From Enterobacter sp. R4-368 (GTDB lineage: Bacteria > Pseudomonadota > Gammaproteobacteria > Enterobacterales > Enterobacteriaceae): a stretch of DNA of 64,000 bases. A program made the position numbers and the translations under genes. The notes under the pieces were generated by a model that made no database searches, was not told where the DNA came from, and saw only the letters and a list, made by a program, of their open reading frames with translations. Of this stretch, positions 10,747-21,276 are shown piece after piece. Position 1 is the first letter of the stretch; each line of letters begins with the position of its first letter. Location of the stretch: contig NC_021500.1 in the NCBI RefSeq assembly GCF_000410515.1, positions 4,774,001 through 4,838,000 on the forward strand, written 5' to 3'.

Positions 10747-12855
10747 ATGATTTCTCTGTTTGCCAGTACGGCCCGCGGGCTGGAAGAGCTGTTAAAAACT
10801 GAACTGGAAAAACTCGGTGCCGTTGAGTGCCGGGTTGTTCAGGGTGGTGTCCATTTTGAAGGGGACACGCGGCTCCTGTACCAGAGCCTGATGTGGAGTC
10901 GTCTGGCTTCGCGCATTATGCTGCCGCTCGGGGAGTGCAAGGTTTACAGCGATCTTGATCTCTACCTCGGCGTGCAGGCGATCAGCTGGACAGAGATGTT
11001 TAATCCGGGCGCAACCTTCGCCGTCCATTTTAGCGGCCTGAACGATGAAATTCGTAACAGCCAGTACGGCGCGCTGAAAGTCAAAGATGCGATCGTCGAC
11101 AGCTTTACCCGCAAAAACCTGCCGCGTCCGAATGTGGAACGTGAGATGCCGGACCTGCGTATTAACGTCTGGCTGAACCAGGATACGGCAAATATCTCCC
11201 TTGATCTGAGCGGTGAAGGTTTGCACCTGCGCGGCTACCGCGATCGCACCGGGATGGCGCCGATCAAAGAAAACCTGGCCGCCGCGATCGTGATGCGTTC
11301 TGGCTGGCAGCCAGGCACGCCGCTGCTCGATCCAATGTGCGGCTCCGGGACGCTGCTGATTGAAGCTGCGATGGCGGCGACCGATCGCGCGCCGGGTCTG
11401 CACCGCGGCCACTGGGGTTTTGGTGGCTGGGCACAGCACGATGAAGCGCTGTGGCAAGAGGTGAAAGCCGAGGCGCAAACGCGCGCGCGCGCGGGGCTGG
11501 CGAATTACGCCTCCCATTTTTATGGGTCAGACAGCGACGCGCGCGTTATCGATATCGCCCGTAAAAACGCCCGACGCGCCGGGATTGGCGAGCTGGTCAC
11601 CTTTGAGGTGAAAGATGTTGCCGAGCTGAGCAACCCGCTGCCAAAAGGCCCGTACGGTACGGTGATCAGTAACCCGCCGTATGGTGAGCGTCTGGAGAGT
11701 GAACCGGCGCTGATCGCGCTGCACAGCCTGTTGGGCCGTCTGCTGAAAGCACAATTTGGCGGCTGGAATCTGTCACTGTTTAGCGCCTCGGTTGATCTGC
11801 TGAACTGCCTGCAACTGCGTGCTGAGCGCCAGTTCAAAGCGAAAAACGGTCCACTGGATTGCGTGCAGAAAAATTACCATCTGGCGGAAAATACCGGCGA
11901 AGCGAAAGCGCCGGCAATGGCGGAAGATTACGCGAATCGCCTGCGCAAGAACGTTAAAAAGCTGGAAAAATGGGCGCGTCAGGAAGGTATCGAATGTTAT
12001 CGCCTGTACGATGCCGATCTGCCGGATTACAACGTCGCGGTCGATCGCTATGCCGATTGGGTGGTGGTGCAGGAGTATGCCGCACCGAAAACGATTGATG
12101 CGCAAAAAGCGCGCCAGCGTCTGTTTGACATCATTGCGGCCACTATTCATGTGTTGGGGATTGCGCCAAACAAGCTGGTGTTGAAAACCCGTGAACGGCA
12201 GAAGGGCAACAATCAGTATCAGAAAATGAATGAAAAGGGTGATTTCATGGAAGTGAGCGAATATAACGCTCGCCTGTGGGTCAACCTGACCGATTATCTT
12301 GATACCGGTTTGTTCCTCGATCACCGTATCGCGCGCCGTATGCTCGGCCAAATGAGTAAAGGCAAAGATTTCCTGAATCTATTCTCTTATACCGGCAGCG
12401 CCAGTGTGCATGCGGGGCTGGGCGGCGCGCGTTCGACGACAACGGTGGATATGTCACGTACCTATCTGGAGTGGGCCGAGCGCAACCTGCGTCTTAATGG
12501 CCTGAGCGGTCGTGCGCATCGCCTGATCCAGGCCGACTGCCTTGCGTGGCTGCGCGATACTGATGAGCAGTTCGACCTGATCTTTATCGATCCGCCGACC
12601 TTCTCCAACTCCAAACGTATGGAAGAGTCTTTTGATGTACAGCGCGACCATATGGCGCTGATGCAGGATCTCAAACGCCTGTTGCGTAAGGGCGGCACGA
12701 TCATGTTTTCCAATAACAAACGCGGTTTCCGTATGGATCTCGACGGGCTGGCGAAACTGGATCTTAAAGCACAAGAAATCACCCAAAAAACGCAGTCGCA
12801 GGATTTTGCCCGCAACCGTCAGATCCACAACTGCTGGCTGATTACCGCAGCCTGA
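10747..12855 (+). CDS. rlmL: 23S rRNA (guanine-N2/N7) methyltransferase RlmKL
   Basis: This bifunctional enzyme makes m2G2445 (N-terminal RlmL half) and m7G2069 (C-terminal RlmK half) in 23S rRNA. The ATG at 10747 gives 702 aa ([17 protein letters not shown]), matching E. coli; a TTG six codons upstream is less likely. A THUMP domain (about 45-155) precedes the first methyltransferase with [14 protein letters not shown] and SNPPYGERL (NPPY at 309). The second domain has [13 protein letters not shown] and the IDPPTF motif at 614-619. uup follows 12 bp later. Confidence 0.97.
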   Translation: MISLFASTARGLEELLKTELEKLGAVECRVVQGGVHFEGDTRLLYQSLMWSRLASRIMLPLGECKVYSDLDLYLGVQAISWTEMFNPGATFAVHFSGLNDEIRNSQYGALKVKDAIVDSFTRKNLPRPNVEREMPDLRINVWLNQDTANISLDLSGEGLHLRGYRDRTGMAPIKENLAAAIVMRSGWQPGTPLLDPMCGSGTLLIEAAMAATDRAPGLHRGHWGFGGWAQHDEALWQEVKAEAQTRARAGLANYASHFYGSDSDARVIDIARKNARRAGIGELVTFEVKDVAELSNPLPKGPYGTVISNPPYGERLESEPALIALHSLLGRLLKAQFGGWNLSLFSASVDLLNCLQLRAERQFKAKNGPLDCVQKNYHLAENTGEAKAPAMAEDYANRLRKNVKKLEKWARQEGIECYRLYDADLPDYNVAVDRYADWVVVQEYAAPKTIDAQKARQRLFDIIAATIHVLGIAPNKLVLKTRERQKGNNQYQKMNEKGDFMEVSEYNARLWVNLTDYLDTGLFLDHRIARRMLGQMSKGKDFLNLFSYTGSASVHAGLGGARSTTTVDMSRTYLEWAERNLRLNGLSGRAHRLIQADCLAWLRDTDEQFDLIFIDPPTFSNSKRMEESFDVQRDHMALMQDLKRLLRKGGTIMFSNNKRGFRMDLDGLAKLDLKAQEITQKTQSQDFARNRQIHNCWLITAA

Positions 12856-12867
12856 AAGGATAAATAA

Positions 12868-14775
12868 ATGTCATTAATCAGTATGCATGGCGCGTGGCTG
12901 TCATTCAGCGATGCGCCGCTTCTCGATAATGCTGAGCTGCATATCGAAGAAAACGAACGCGTGTGCCTTGTTGGGCGTAACGGCGCGGGGAAATCAACGC
13001 TGATGAAGATCCTCAACCGGGAAGTTAACCTGGATGATGGTCGCATTGTGTATGAGCAAGATTTGGTGGTGGCACGCCTGCAACAGGATCCGCCGCGTAA
13101 TGTTACCGGCAGCGTCTACGATTTTGTCGCTGAAGGGATTGAAGAGCAGGCCGAGTATCTCAAGCGCTACCATGAGATTTCCCACCTGGTGATGAGCGAT
13201 CCGAGCGATAAAAACCTCGCCGAGTTAGCGCGTGTGCAGGAGATGCTGGATCACCACGGTTTGTGGCAACTGGAAAACCGTATCAATGAAGTGCTGGCGC
13301 AGCTTGGGCTAACGGCGGACATGTCGCTCTCCGCCCTTTCCGGCGGCTGGTTGCGTAAGGCAGCGCTGGGGCGCGCGCTGGTGAGCGGTCCGCGAGTGCT
13401 GCTGCTCGACGAACCAACCAACCACCTGGATATTGAAACTATCGACTGGCTGGAAGGGTTCCTGAAATCTTTCGGCGGCACCATCATCTTTATCTCTCAC
13501 GATCGTTCGTTTATTCGCAATATGGCGACGCGTATCGTCGACCTCGATTGCGGCAAGCTGGTTTCCTATCCGGGCAATTACGATCAATATCTGCTGGAGA
13601 AAGAAGAAGCCCTGCGCGTGGAAGAGCTGCAAAATGCGGAATTTGATCGCAAGCTGGCGCAGGAAGAGGTGTGGATCCGCCAGGGCATCAAGGCGCGTCG
13701 TACTCGTAACGAAGGCCGCGTCCGCGCGTTAAAAGCCATGCGCCGCGAGCGCAGTGAACGCCGTGAAGTGATGGGCAGCGCGAAGATGCAGGTGGAAGAG
13801 GCCTCCCGCTCCGGCAAGATTGTTTTCGAGATGGAAGACGTCAATTACGGCATCGATGGCAAAGTGCTGGTGCGCAATTTCTCCACGCAGGTGCAGCGCG
13901 GCGACAAAATCGCGCTGATCGGCCCGAACGGCTGCGGTAAGACTACGCTGCTCAAATTGATGCTGGATCAACTCAAAGCCGATAGCGGGCGTGTCCATGT
14001 CGGTACCAAGCTGGAAGTGGCCTATTTCGATCAGCACCGCGCCGAACTGGATCCGGATAAAACGGTGATGGACAACCTTGCTGAAGGTAAGCAAGAAGTG
14101 CTGGTGAACGGCAAGCCGCGCCACATTCTGGGCTACTTGCAGGACTTTCTGTTCCATCCGAAACGGGCGATGACGCCGGTACGTGCGCTCTCTGGCGGGG
14201 AACGTAACCGACTGTTGCTGGCGCGTTTGTTCCTGAAACCCAGCAACCTGTTAATTCTCGATGAACCAACCAACGATCTGGATGTTGAAACGCTGGAACT
14301 GCTGGAAGAGCTTATCGATGCCTATCAGGGTACGGTTCTGCTGGTGAGCCACGATCGTCAGTTCGTTGATAATACCGTGACCGAATGCTGGATCTTCGAA
14401 GGCGACGGCCAGATTGGTCAGTATGTTGGCGGCTATCACGATGCCCGTGGTCAGCAGGCGGCGTCGCAGATGCAAAAACAGGACGCCGCGAAAAAAAGTA
14501 TGGAAGCGCCGGTAGCCAAAGCAGAAACTGTCAAACGCAACAGTAACAAACTAAGCTATAACCTGCAGCGTGAACTGGAACAATTACCGCAAAAGCTGGA
14601 ACAACTGGAAGCACAACTTGGGGATTTGCAAGCGCAGGTCGCCGATGCCAGTTTCTTTAGCCAGCCGCACGACCATACGCAGAAAGTCTTAGCCGATATG
14701 GCTTCGGCGGAGCAAGCGCTTGAGGAAGCGTTTGAACGCTGGGAGTATCTGGAGGCTCTGAAAAACGGCGCATAA
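12868..14775 (+). CDS. uup: ABC-F ATPase Uup
   Basis: Uup is a soluble ABC-F protein linked to ribosome function and to transposon excision and branched-DNA tolerance. It is 635 aa as in E. coli. There are two ABC cassettes: Walker A GRNGAGKS near residue 35 and GPNGCGKT near 352, each with a signature and LLLDEPTNHLD / ILDEPTNDLD. They are joined by an Arg/Glu-rich linker. The C-terminal coiled coil (from about 560, rich in EQLPQKLEQLEAQ) is the DNA-binding domain. There are no membrane segments. The order rlmL-uup-pqiABC is the E. coli one. Confidence 0.97.
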   Translation: MSLISMHGAWLSFSDAPLLDNAELHIEENERVCLVGRNGAGKSTLMKILNREVNLDDGRIVYEQDLVVARLQQDPPRNVTGSVYDFVAEGIEEQAEYLKRYHEISHLVMSDPSDKNLAELARVQEMLDHHGLWQLENRINEVLAQLGLTADMSLSALSGGWLRKAALGRALVSGPRVLLLDEPTNHLDIETIDWLEGFLKSFGGTIIFISHDRSFIRNMATRIVDLDCGKLVSYPGNYDQYLLEKEEALRVEELQNAEFDRKLAQEEVWIRQGIKARRTRNEGRVRALKAMRRERSERREVMGSAKMQVEEASRSGKIVFEMEDVNYGIDGKVLVRNFSTQVQRGDKIALIGPNGCGKTTLLKLMLDQLKADSGRVHVGTKLEVAYFDQHRAELDPDKTVMDNLAEGKQEVLVNGKPRHILGYLQDFLFHPKRAMTPVRALSGGERNRLLLARLFLKPSNLLILDEPTNDLDVETLELLEELIDAYQGTVLLVSHDRQFVDNTVTECWIFEGDGQIGQYVGGYHDARGQQAASQMQKQDAAKKSMEAPVAKAETVKRNSNKLSYNLQRELEQLPQKLEQLEAQLGDLQAQVADASFFSQPHDHTQKVLADMASAEQALEEAFERWEYLEALKNGA

Positions 14776-14786
14776 AGGGAGCCTGT

Positions 14787-16055
14787 ATGTGTGAACACCA
14801 CCACACCACTCGCCACATTCTCTGTTCGCAATGTGACATGCTGGTGGCGTTACCGCCGCTGCAACATGGACAAAAAGCGGCGTGCCCGCGTTGTGGGACA
14901 ACGCTTGCGACCGAGTGGGACGCGCCGCGGCAGCGTCCCACTGCGTATGCTATCGTCGCGCTGTTTATGCTATTGCTCTCCAACCTTTTTCCCTTCGTAA
15001 ACATGAAAGTAGCAGGCGTTGCCAGTGAGGTGACGCTGCTGGAAATTCCTGGTGTGATGTTCTCGGAAGATTACGCCAGCCTCGGCACTTTCTTTCTGTT
15101 GTTCGTGCAGTTTGTGCCGGCGTTTTGCCTGGTGACGATCCTGCTGTTGGTTAACCGCGTGCGGATGGATTTTCGCCTGAAAATTGGCCTTGCCCGCGTG
15201 TTATTCCAGCTTAAAAGTTGGGGAATGGCGGAGATTTTCCTCGCCGGGGTGTTGGTCAGTTTCGTCAAACTGATGGCTTATGGTGATATTGGCATCGGCA
15301 GCAGTTTCATTCCCTGGTGCCTGTTCTGTCTGTTGCAACTGCGGGCGTTTCAATGCGTAGACCGCCACTGGCTGTGGGACGACATTGCGCCAGCGCCAGC
15401 TGTTGCGCAGCCGCTGCATGTCGGTGTACCAGGTATCCGCCAGGGGCTGCGGTCCTGCCCATGTTGCACGGCGATAGTGGCGATTGACCAGCCGGTTTGC
15501 CCACGTTGCCATACTCATGGCTATGCGCGTCGGCGCAACAGTATTCAGTGGACGCTGGCGCTGCTGATGACCGCCATCATGCTCTATTTACCCGCCAATA
15601 TTTTGCCCATCATGGTGACCGACCTGTTGGGCGACCGCATGCCGTCGACCATTCTGGCCGGGGTGATTTTGCTGTGGAGCGAGGGGTCGTATCCGGTTGC
15701 GTTAGTGATTTTTATCGCCAGCATTATGGTGCCGACGCTGAAAATGATTGGCATCGCCTGGCTGTGTATTGATGCGAAAGGGCACGGAAAGCGCGATTGC
15801 GAACGCATGCATTTTATTTATGAAATAGTGGAATTCGTTGGGCGCTGGTCAATGATCGACGTGTTTGTTATTGCCGTACTGTCTGCACTGGTGCGGATGG
15901 GGGGGCTGATGAATATTTATCCTGCGATGGGTGCGCTGATGTTTGCGCTGGTCGTTATTATCACGATGTTTGCGGCAATGACTTTCGACCCGCGTCTGAG
16001 CTGGGATCGCGAGCCACAAACGCACCATGAGGAGTCGTTAAAGCATGGAGAATAA
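14787..16055 (+). CDS. pqiA: PqiA, inner-membrane component of the PqiABC lipid transport system
   Basis: PqiA is the integral membrane partner of the MCE protein PqiB in a trans-envelope lipid transport system tied to membrane-stress tolerance. The 422-aa protein has two zinc-ribbon-like cysteine quartets (CSQC with CPRC near the N-terminus; CPCC with CPRC mid-protein). Each precedes a four-helix PqiA domain containing the repeated AxxMLxLxxNxxP pattern (LLLSNLFPFVNM; IMLYLPANILPIM). The stop overlaps the pqiB start by 11 bp. Confidence 0.96.
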   Translation: MCEHHHTTRHILCSQCDMLVALPPLQHGQKAACPRCGTTLATEWDAPRQRPTAYAIVALFMLLLSNLFPFVNMKVAGVASEVTLLEIPGVMFSEDYASLGTFFLLFVQFVPAFCLVTILLLVNRVRMDFRLKIGLARVLFQLKSWGMAEIFLAGVLVSFVKLMAYGDIGIGSSFIPWCLFCLLQLRAFQCVDRHWLWDDIAPAPAVAQPLHVGVPGIRQGLRSCPCCTAIVAIDQPVCPRCHTHGYARRRNSIQWTLALLMTAIMLYLPANILPIMVTDLLGDRMPSTILAGVILLWSEGSYPVALVIFIASIMVPTLKMIGIAWLCIDAKGHGKRDCERMHFIYEIVEFVGRWSMIDVFVIAVLSALVRMGGLMNIYPAMGALMFALVVIITMFAAMTFDPRLSWDREPQTHHEESLKHGE

Positions 16056-17685
16056 GAGTGGGGAAGCCAGGGTGCAAAAGGTGAGAAACTGGTCACCGGT
16101 GTGGATTTTCCCGATTGTGACGGCACTGATTGGGGCCTGGATCCTTTTCTATCATTACAGCCATCAAGGCCCGGAAGTCACCCTGATCACCAATAACGCC
16201 GAAGGAATTGTCGGCGGTAAAACGACGATCAAAAGCCGCAGCGTGGACGTTGGCGTAGTGGAGAGTACGACGCTGACCGATGATCTTACCCATGTTGAAA
16301 TCAAAGCGCGGCTCAATTCCGGCATGGAAAAGCTCCTGCATAATGATTCGGTATTCTGGGTGGTGAAACCGCAGGTGGGGCGCGAAGGTATCAGCGGGCT
16401 TGGTACGCTGCTTTCTGGTGCCTATATCGAACTTCAGCCCGGTGTAAAAGGCAATGCACCGGAGCGCTACAACTTGCTCGATTCGCCGCCGCTGGCACCG
16501 CCGGATGCGAAAGGTATCCGGGTGATCCTTGACAGTAATAAAGCGGGGCAATTAACGGCAGGCGATCCGGTGTTGTTCCGTGGCTATCGCGTGGGTTCAG
16601 TGGAAACCAGCACCTTTGATACGCAAAAACGGACCATGAGCTATCAGCTCTTTATTAATGCGCCGAACGATCGGCTGGTGACCAGCAATGTGCGTTTCTG
16701 GAAAGACAGCGGGATTGCCGTCGATCTCACCTCCGCCGGGATGCGCGTCGAGATGGGGTCGCTGACGACGCTGTTCGGCGGCGGTGTCAGCTTCGATGTG
16801 CCGGAAGGCCTGGATTTGGGGCAACCGGTGGCGGAAAACAGCGCTTTTAAGTTGTATGACGATCAGCGCAGCATTCAGGATTCGCTATACACCGAACATG
16901 TTGATTATCTGATGTTCTTTAAAGATTCGATCCGTGGCTTGCAACCCGGCGCGCCGGTTGAATTCCGCGGCATCCGCCTTGGTACGGTGAGCAAGGTGCC
17001 GTTCTTTACGGAAGGTATGCGCCAGGCGCTGAATGATGATTATCGTATTCCGGTTCTGATCCGTATTGAGCCGGAACGTCTGGCGAACCAACTGGGTGAA
17101 GATCCGGATATGAGCGCACATCTGAATGCGCTACTGAAGCGTGGTCTGCGAGGCTCGTTGAAGACCGGTAATATTGTTACCGGCGCGCTGTATGTTGATC
17201 TCGATTTTTACAATAATGCCCCTGCGATCAGTGGCATGCACGAGTTCGCTGGCTATCCCATCATCCCGACTGTGAGTGGTGGACTGGCGCAGATCCAGCA
17301 ACGGCTAATGGATACGCTGGATAAAATTAACAATTTACCGTTGAACCCGATGATCCAGCAGGCGACGAGCACGCTATCTGAAAGCCAGCAAACGCTCAAA
17401 CGTCTGCAAACGACGCTGGATAACCTCAACAAATTGACCGCCAGCCAGTCGATGCAGCAACTGCCTGCAGATATGCAGAGCACACTACGCGAACTTAACC
17501 GCAGTATGCAGGGCTTCCAGCCAGGTTCCGCCGCTTACAATAAAATGGTGGCGGATATGCAGCGCCTCGATCAGGTATTGCGTGAACTGCAACCGGTGCT
17601 GAAAACGCTCAACGATAAGAGCAACGCGCTGGTATTTGAAGCGAAAGGGAAACCCGATCCGCAGCCGAAGAGGGCAAAAGAATGA
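16045..17685 (+). CDS. pqiB: PqiB, MCE-domain lipid transport tunnel protein
   Basis: PqiB forms a periplasm-spanning hexameric tube made of three MCE domains topped by a helical needle. It is 546 aa, the E. coli length. One N-terminal membrane helix (WSPVWIFPIVTALIGAWILF, about 15-35) precedes MCE repeats recognisable at GKTTIKSRSVDVGVV, GDPVLFRGYRVGSVE and GAPVEFRGIRLGTVS. A C-terminal coiled region with QQTLKRLQTTLDNLN follows. It is coupled to pqiA and pqiC (4-bp overlap). Confidence 0.97.
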   Translation: MENKSGEARVQKVRNWSPVWIFPIVTALIGAWILFYHYSHQGPEVTLITNNAEGIVGGKTTIKSRSVDVGVVESTTLTDDLTHVEIKARLNSGMEKLLHNDSVFWVVKPQVGREGISGLGTLLSGAYIELQPGVKGNAPERYNLLDSPPLAPPDAKGIRVILDSNKAGQLTAGDPVLFRGYRVGSVETSTFDTQKRTMSYQLFINAPNDRLVTSNVRFWKDSGIAVDLTSAGMRVEMGSLTTLFGGGVSFDVPEGLDLGQPVAENSAFKLYDDQRSIQDSLYTEHVDYLMFFKDSIRGLQPGAPVEFRGIRLGTVSKVPFFTEGMRQALNDDYRIPVLIRIEPERLANQLGEDPDMSAHLNALLKRGLRGSLKTGNIVTGALYVDLDFYNNAPAISGMHEFAGYPIIPTVSGGLAQIQQRLMDTLDKINNLPLNPMIQQATSTLSESQQTLKRLQTTLDNLNKLTASQSMQQLPADMQSTLRELNRSMQGFQPGSAAYNKMVADMQRLDQVLRELQPVLKTLNDKSNALVFEAKGKPDPQPKRAKE

Positions 17686-18254
17686 AAAAGAGCGCATTAG
17701 CGATACTGGCTCTGTTGCTGACAGCCTGCAGTAGCGGCGGTGATAACAAAAGCTACTATCAGCTGCCTTCGCCGTCGCAAGTAAAGGCGCAGGCGATGGC
17801 CGGGCAAAACCAGGGGAATCGTCAGTTATGGGTAGAACAGGTTTCGGTACCTGATTTTCTCGCGGGGAATGGCGTGGTGTACCAGACCAGCGATGTGCAA
17901 TACGTCATTGCTACGAACAATTTGTGGGCCAGCCCGCTCGATCAGCAACTGCGTAACACGCTGGTATCCAATCTGAGCAATCAACTGCCTGGCTGGGTGG
18001 TTGCATCGCAGCCGCTAGGCAGTGAACAAGATACGCTAAACGTAACTGTGACCGGTTTTCATGGTCGCTATGATGGGCGAGTGATTGTAAGCGGCGAATG
18101 GTTACTTAAACACCAGGGACAACTGATTAAGCGCCCCTTCCATATTGAGCTGAAACAGCAGCAGGATGGCTATGATGAAATGGTGAAAACGCTGGCTCAG
18201 GGCTGGCAGCAAGAGGCTGTCAGTATTGCGAATGCGCTAAATCGTCTGCCATAA
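17682..18254 (+). CDS. pqiC: PqiC, outer-membrane lipoprotein of the PqiABC system
   Basis: PqiC is a DUF330-family lipoprotein that caps PqiB at the outer membrane. The 190-aa precursor has a classical lipobox LLTAC with the lipidated cysteine at residue 16, followed by SSGGDNKSYYQLPSP. E. coli PqiC is 187 aa. It overlaps pqiB by 4 bp and is the last gene of the operon, followed by a terminator. Confidence 0.95.
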   Translation: MKKSALAILALLLTACSSGGDNKSYYQLPSPSQVKAQAMAGQNQGNRQLWVEQVSVPDFLAGNGVVYQTSDVQYVIATNNLWASPLDQQLRNTLVSNLSNQLPGWVVASQPLGSEQDTLNVTVTGFHGRYDGRVIVSGEWLLKHQGQLIKRPFHIELKQQQDGYDEMVKTLAQGWQQEAVSIANALNRLP

Positions 18255-18277
18255 GTAAATCTAAAGTCTGTAAAAAC

Positions 18278-18308
18278 CGCCATAGACAAAATCTATGGCG
18301 TTTTTTTT
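18278..18308 (+). terminator. Rho-independent terminator of pqiABC
   Basis: A perfect 9-bp stem CGCCATAGA / TCTATGGCG with a 5-base loop is followed by eight T residues, 24 bp after the pqiC stop. Confidence 0.9.
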
Positions 18309-18507
18309 ATGTTTCAGTACAAACCATTAGTTGTGCTGGCTCACATTTTTTGTACAAATGAACTTTTGTGTAGCTCACATTTATGACACTGGCGTGAATT
18401 TTGCGCATTGACGACGAAGTCTATTCAAGGTATTTGTGACCTGTGGTTGCGCATTAAGTGACCACTGTTTTCTTTTCCACCAGATCAAATAATGAGGGAA
18501 ACGAGGC

Positions 18508-18675
18508 ATGAAGAGACAAAAACGCGATCGCCTGGAACGGGCACATCAACGTGGTTATCAGGCTGGTATTACCGGGCGTCCGAAGGAAATGTGTCCCTAC
18601 CAAACCCTGAATCAAAGGTCCGAGTGGCTGGGAGGCTGGCGGGAGGCCATGGAGGACAGGGCAGTCATTGCCTGA
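18508..18675 (+). CDS. rmf: Ribosome modulation factor RMF
   Basis: RMF dimerises 70S ribosomes into 100S particles in stationary phase, silencing translation. The 55-aa reading frame (MKRQKRDRLERAHQRGYQAG to AMEDRAVIA) differs from E. coli RMF at only a few positions. The Shine-Dalgarno GAGGGAAACGAGG lies just upstream. The roughly 200-bp leader between the pqiC terminator and rmf holds the promoter. Two copies of GCTCACATTT there (near 18340 and 18375) look like CRP-type half-sites, which is inference. Confidence 0.97.
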   Translation: MKRQKRDRLERAHQRGYQAGITGRPKEMCPYQTLNQRSEWLGGWREAMEDRAVIA

Positions 18676-18689
18676 TTCTGTCTCTTTAA

Positions 18690-18723
18690 AAAAGAAACCT
18701 CCGCATTGCGGAGGTTTCGCCTT
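18690..18723. terminator. Terminator between rmf and fabA
   Basis: An 11-bp perfect stem GAAACCTCCGC / GCGGAGGTTTC has a 3-base loop. On the minus strand it is followed by a T-rich run, so it mainly ends fabA; the plus-strand tail is weaker and may serve rmf. Confidence 0.85.
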
Positions 18724-18745
18724 TACCGGGGTAGGTAACCCGGTA

Positions 18746-19264
18746 TCAGAAATTAGACGTATCCTGGAACAGACCTACTTTCAGATCCGCGGCGGTATAG
18801 ATGACGCGGCCATCAACCAGCACTTCGCCATCTGCCAGACCCATGATCAAACGACGGTTTACAACGCGTTTAAAGTGAATACGGTAAGTCACGGTTTTCG
18901 CCGTTGGCAGCACCTGGCCGGTGAATTTCACTTCGCCAACGCCCAGCGCGCGGCCTTTGCCTTCGCCGCCGAGCCAGCCCAGGTAGAAACCAACCAGTTG
19001 CCACATTGCATCGAGGCCGAGACAGCCTGGCATCACCGGATCACCAATGAAATGGCAGCCAAAAAACCACAGATCCGGGTTGATATCCAGCTCAGCTTCA
19101 ACATAGCCTTTATCGAAGTTACCGCCGGTTTCAGTCATTTTGACCACACGGTCCATCATCAGCATGTTCGGTGCCGGCAATTGCGGGCCTTTTGCGCCAA
19201 ACAATTCGCCACGACCAGAGGCAAGAAGATCTTCTTTTGTATAGGATTCGCGTTTATCTACCAT
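18746..19264 (-). CDS. fabA: 3-hydroxydecanoyl-ACP dehydratase/isomerase FabA
   Basis: FabA dehydrates 3-hydroxyacyl-ACP and isomerises trans-2- to cis-3-decenoyl-ACP, the branch point for unsaturated fatty acids. The start at 19264 gives 172 aa ([20 protein letters not shown]), as in E. coli; 21 extra in-frame codons upstream are not conserved in the family. The hotdog active site is intact: catalytic His in [14 protein letters not shown] and Asp in [10 protein letters not shown]. FadR/FabR control is known in E. coli; I did not identify their sites here. Confidence 0.97.
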   Translation of the reverse strand: MVDKRESYTKEDLLASGRGELFGAKGPQLPAPNMLMMDRVVKMTETGGNFDKGYVEAELDINPDLWFFGCHFIGDPVMPGCLGLDAMWQLVGFYLGWLGGEGKGRALGVGEVKFTGQVLPTAKTVTYRIHFKRVVNRRLIMGLADGEVLVDGRVIYTAADLKVGLFQDTSNF

Positions 19265-19333
19265 GTTCTCAGTAAGCCTTATTTGTAATTTCGGACGCAG
19301 GATAGCTAACACGTGTACGCTGAACAAGTCCGA

Positions 19334-21094
19334 TCAGTTTCGGATAAACCAGTTCAACCAGCGAAGCGGCCACGGGAAGCGGTGGCGCGCATCCTGTTGT
19401 GTTGCCTGCGCGATACGTTCCTGGATGAGTTGCTTAAGGTTGTTTTGCCCTTCGGCATCCCACGGCAAACCCGTTAATAAGGGTAGCGCATCCATCATGT
19501 CATCTACTGCCCAGATGAAAAATTGCTGCGCCTGGATAGCATCCAGAAGTTCCTGTTGCAGGCAGAGATGGCGTACATTTGCCGAGGGAATAATCACCCC
19601 TTGCTTGCCAGTGAGCTGGCGCTGCTGACAAATAGTGAAGAAGCCTTCGATTTTTTCATTCAGCCCGCCGACCGGCTGGGAGCGACCAAATTGATCCACC
19701 GAGCCTGTGATCGCAATGCTCTGATTAAGCGGAACTTCAGATAGCGCGCTGATTAATGCGCACAGTTCAGCCATTGATGCGCTATCACCGTCGACTTCGC
19801 TGTATGATTGTTCAAAAGTCAGTGAGGCGGAGAAGGGGATCTGTTGTTCCAGCTCCAGTTCCGCCATCAGGAACGCTTGCATGATCATCATGCCTTTGGC
19901 GTGGATATTACCGCCCAGCTCAGCTTTGCGTTCAATATCGTTAAACTCGCCATCGCCAACATGTACCACACAACTGATTCGCGAGGGTTCACCAAAGGCA
20001 CGTGGATGTCCCGGAAACTCGATAACGGACAGTGCATTGATCTGACCGATGCGTTCTCCTTCGGTTTCGATCAGGATTTGCTCAAGCAGGATCTCATCCT
20101 GCATGCGCTCCGCCAGGAAGCCTTCACGCCATTCTCGCTGCGCAAGCATTGTCTGGAACTCTTCCCCGCTAAAGGTTTCATCGGTGGACATCGCTGCCAC
20201 TTCTCGCAGTTGCCGAGACAACCACATTGGGCAAAGAGGTAACGTTTCTTGATCGCCGGTGTAGCGGACGGCTTCGCGAATGAGTGTTGTCCATGCATCA
20301 GCCGCAGGGGCGGGCAAGTGCGCATCGCGAGCGGTTTGCTCGACCCACTGACGCCATATGGACATGGTTTCGGCATCCGCAATTTGCAGCGTTTCTTCGT
20401 ATTCGCTGTAAATGGCCTGCGATGCGAGTTCCGGCTCCATTTCCTGGAAATCCGCGAGTGATTCACGTTCACCCACGAGGATGACTTTCAGATCCATTGG
20501 CATGGACGGCACAGTGACAGGCAGAGGGCGCGATTCATCAAAGGAAACCCAGTCAAAACGGCGCTGCATTACCATCGTTTTCAGGCGCATCCATAGCAGT
20601 GGCTGTGCAAGCAGAGTACGTAAGGAAATAACCAGCACTCCACCGTTTGCCTGGTGGACGAGGCCGGGTTGCAACGTGATTTCCTGATTAAACTGGCGAA
20701 GGCAGCCGAAAAGTTGTTCTGCTTCTACCCAATCGGCGATCGCGGTGGGTTTGCTGCCGATAAAATTTGCCTGGGCATCAGCCGAAGGTTCGAAGCGAAT
20801 TGCCGAACCATTGACATGATATTGGCCGCCAGAAAATGGGCGGGCTTCAGGGATGAGCATTTCGGTGGCGCTGGCGATAAGCGCAAGATATTCGGCTTCT
20901 TCTGGCGCTTTAGCCAGCAAAAAGCGTGACGTCGCCTGCGGATAGAGCAATTGCTCCAGCGCGTACTGTAATCGGGGTTGCGTATCGGCCAGGGAGAAGT
21001 CCGTTTCGCGGGCTAATTCGGACGATTCAAACACTTCCTGATAGCTGCTGGTATCAGGAACCAGGTCGTTCCATTCAAGTTTTGTAATGGTCAA
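19334..21094 (-). CDS. ycbZ: Lon-family ATP-independent-like protease YcbZ
   Basis: YcbZ is a Lon-type protein with a C-terminal peptidase domain; its physiological substrate is not well defined. The product is 586 aa, the E. coli length. The Ser-Lys dyad is visible: Ser438 in VDGDSAS and Lys481 in NEKIEGFF. The N-terminal half is a degenerate AAA-like domain with no clear Walker A, as is usual for this subfamily. It lies upstream of fabA on the same strand and is divergent from matP. Confidence 0.93.
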   Translation of the reverse strand: MTITKLEWNDLVPDTSSYQEVFESSELARETDFSLADTQPRLQYALEQLLYPQATSRFLLAKAPEEAEYLALIASATEMLIPEARPFSGGQYHVNGSAIRFEPSADAQANFIGSKPTAIADWVEAEQLFGCLRQFNQEITLQPGLVHQANGGVLVISLRTLLAQPLLWMRLKTMVMQRRFDWVSFDESRPLPVTVPSMPMDLKVILVGERESLADFQEMEPELASQAIYSEYEETLQIADAETMSIWRQWVEQTARDAHLPAPAADAWTTLIREAVRYTGDQETLPLCPMWLSRQLREVAAMSTDETFSGEEFQTMLAQREWREGFLAERMQDEILLEQILIETEGERIGQINALSVIEFPGHPRAFGEPSRISCVVHVGDGEFNDIERKAELGGNIHAKGMMIMQAFLMAELELEQQIPFSASLTFEQSYSEVDGDSASMAELCALISALSEVPLNQSIAITGSVDQFGRSQPVGGLNEKIEGFFTICQQRQLTGKQGVIIPSANVRHLCLQQELLDAIQAQQFFIWAVDDMMDALPLLTGLPWDAEGQNNLKQLIQERIAQATQQDARHRFPWPLRWLNWFIRN

Positions 21095-21276
21095 AGTCGT
21101 TTTTTTAGTCTGATGTCAAAGGCGCGATTATACCGTAAACGCTCCAACAGCACACATTCATTACACGCTTTCGCGACGCGAACACTATTGGCTTAAACGA
21201 GGCCGTGATTTCTTTTCAGCAGAGTTGGAAAAAACTGATATTCTGAACTGAGTTACACGGTCACGTTGAGAGCGCA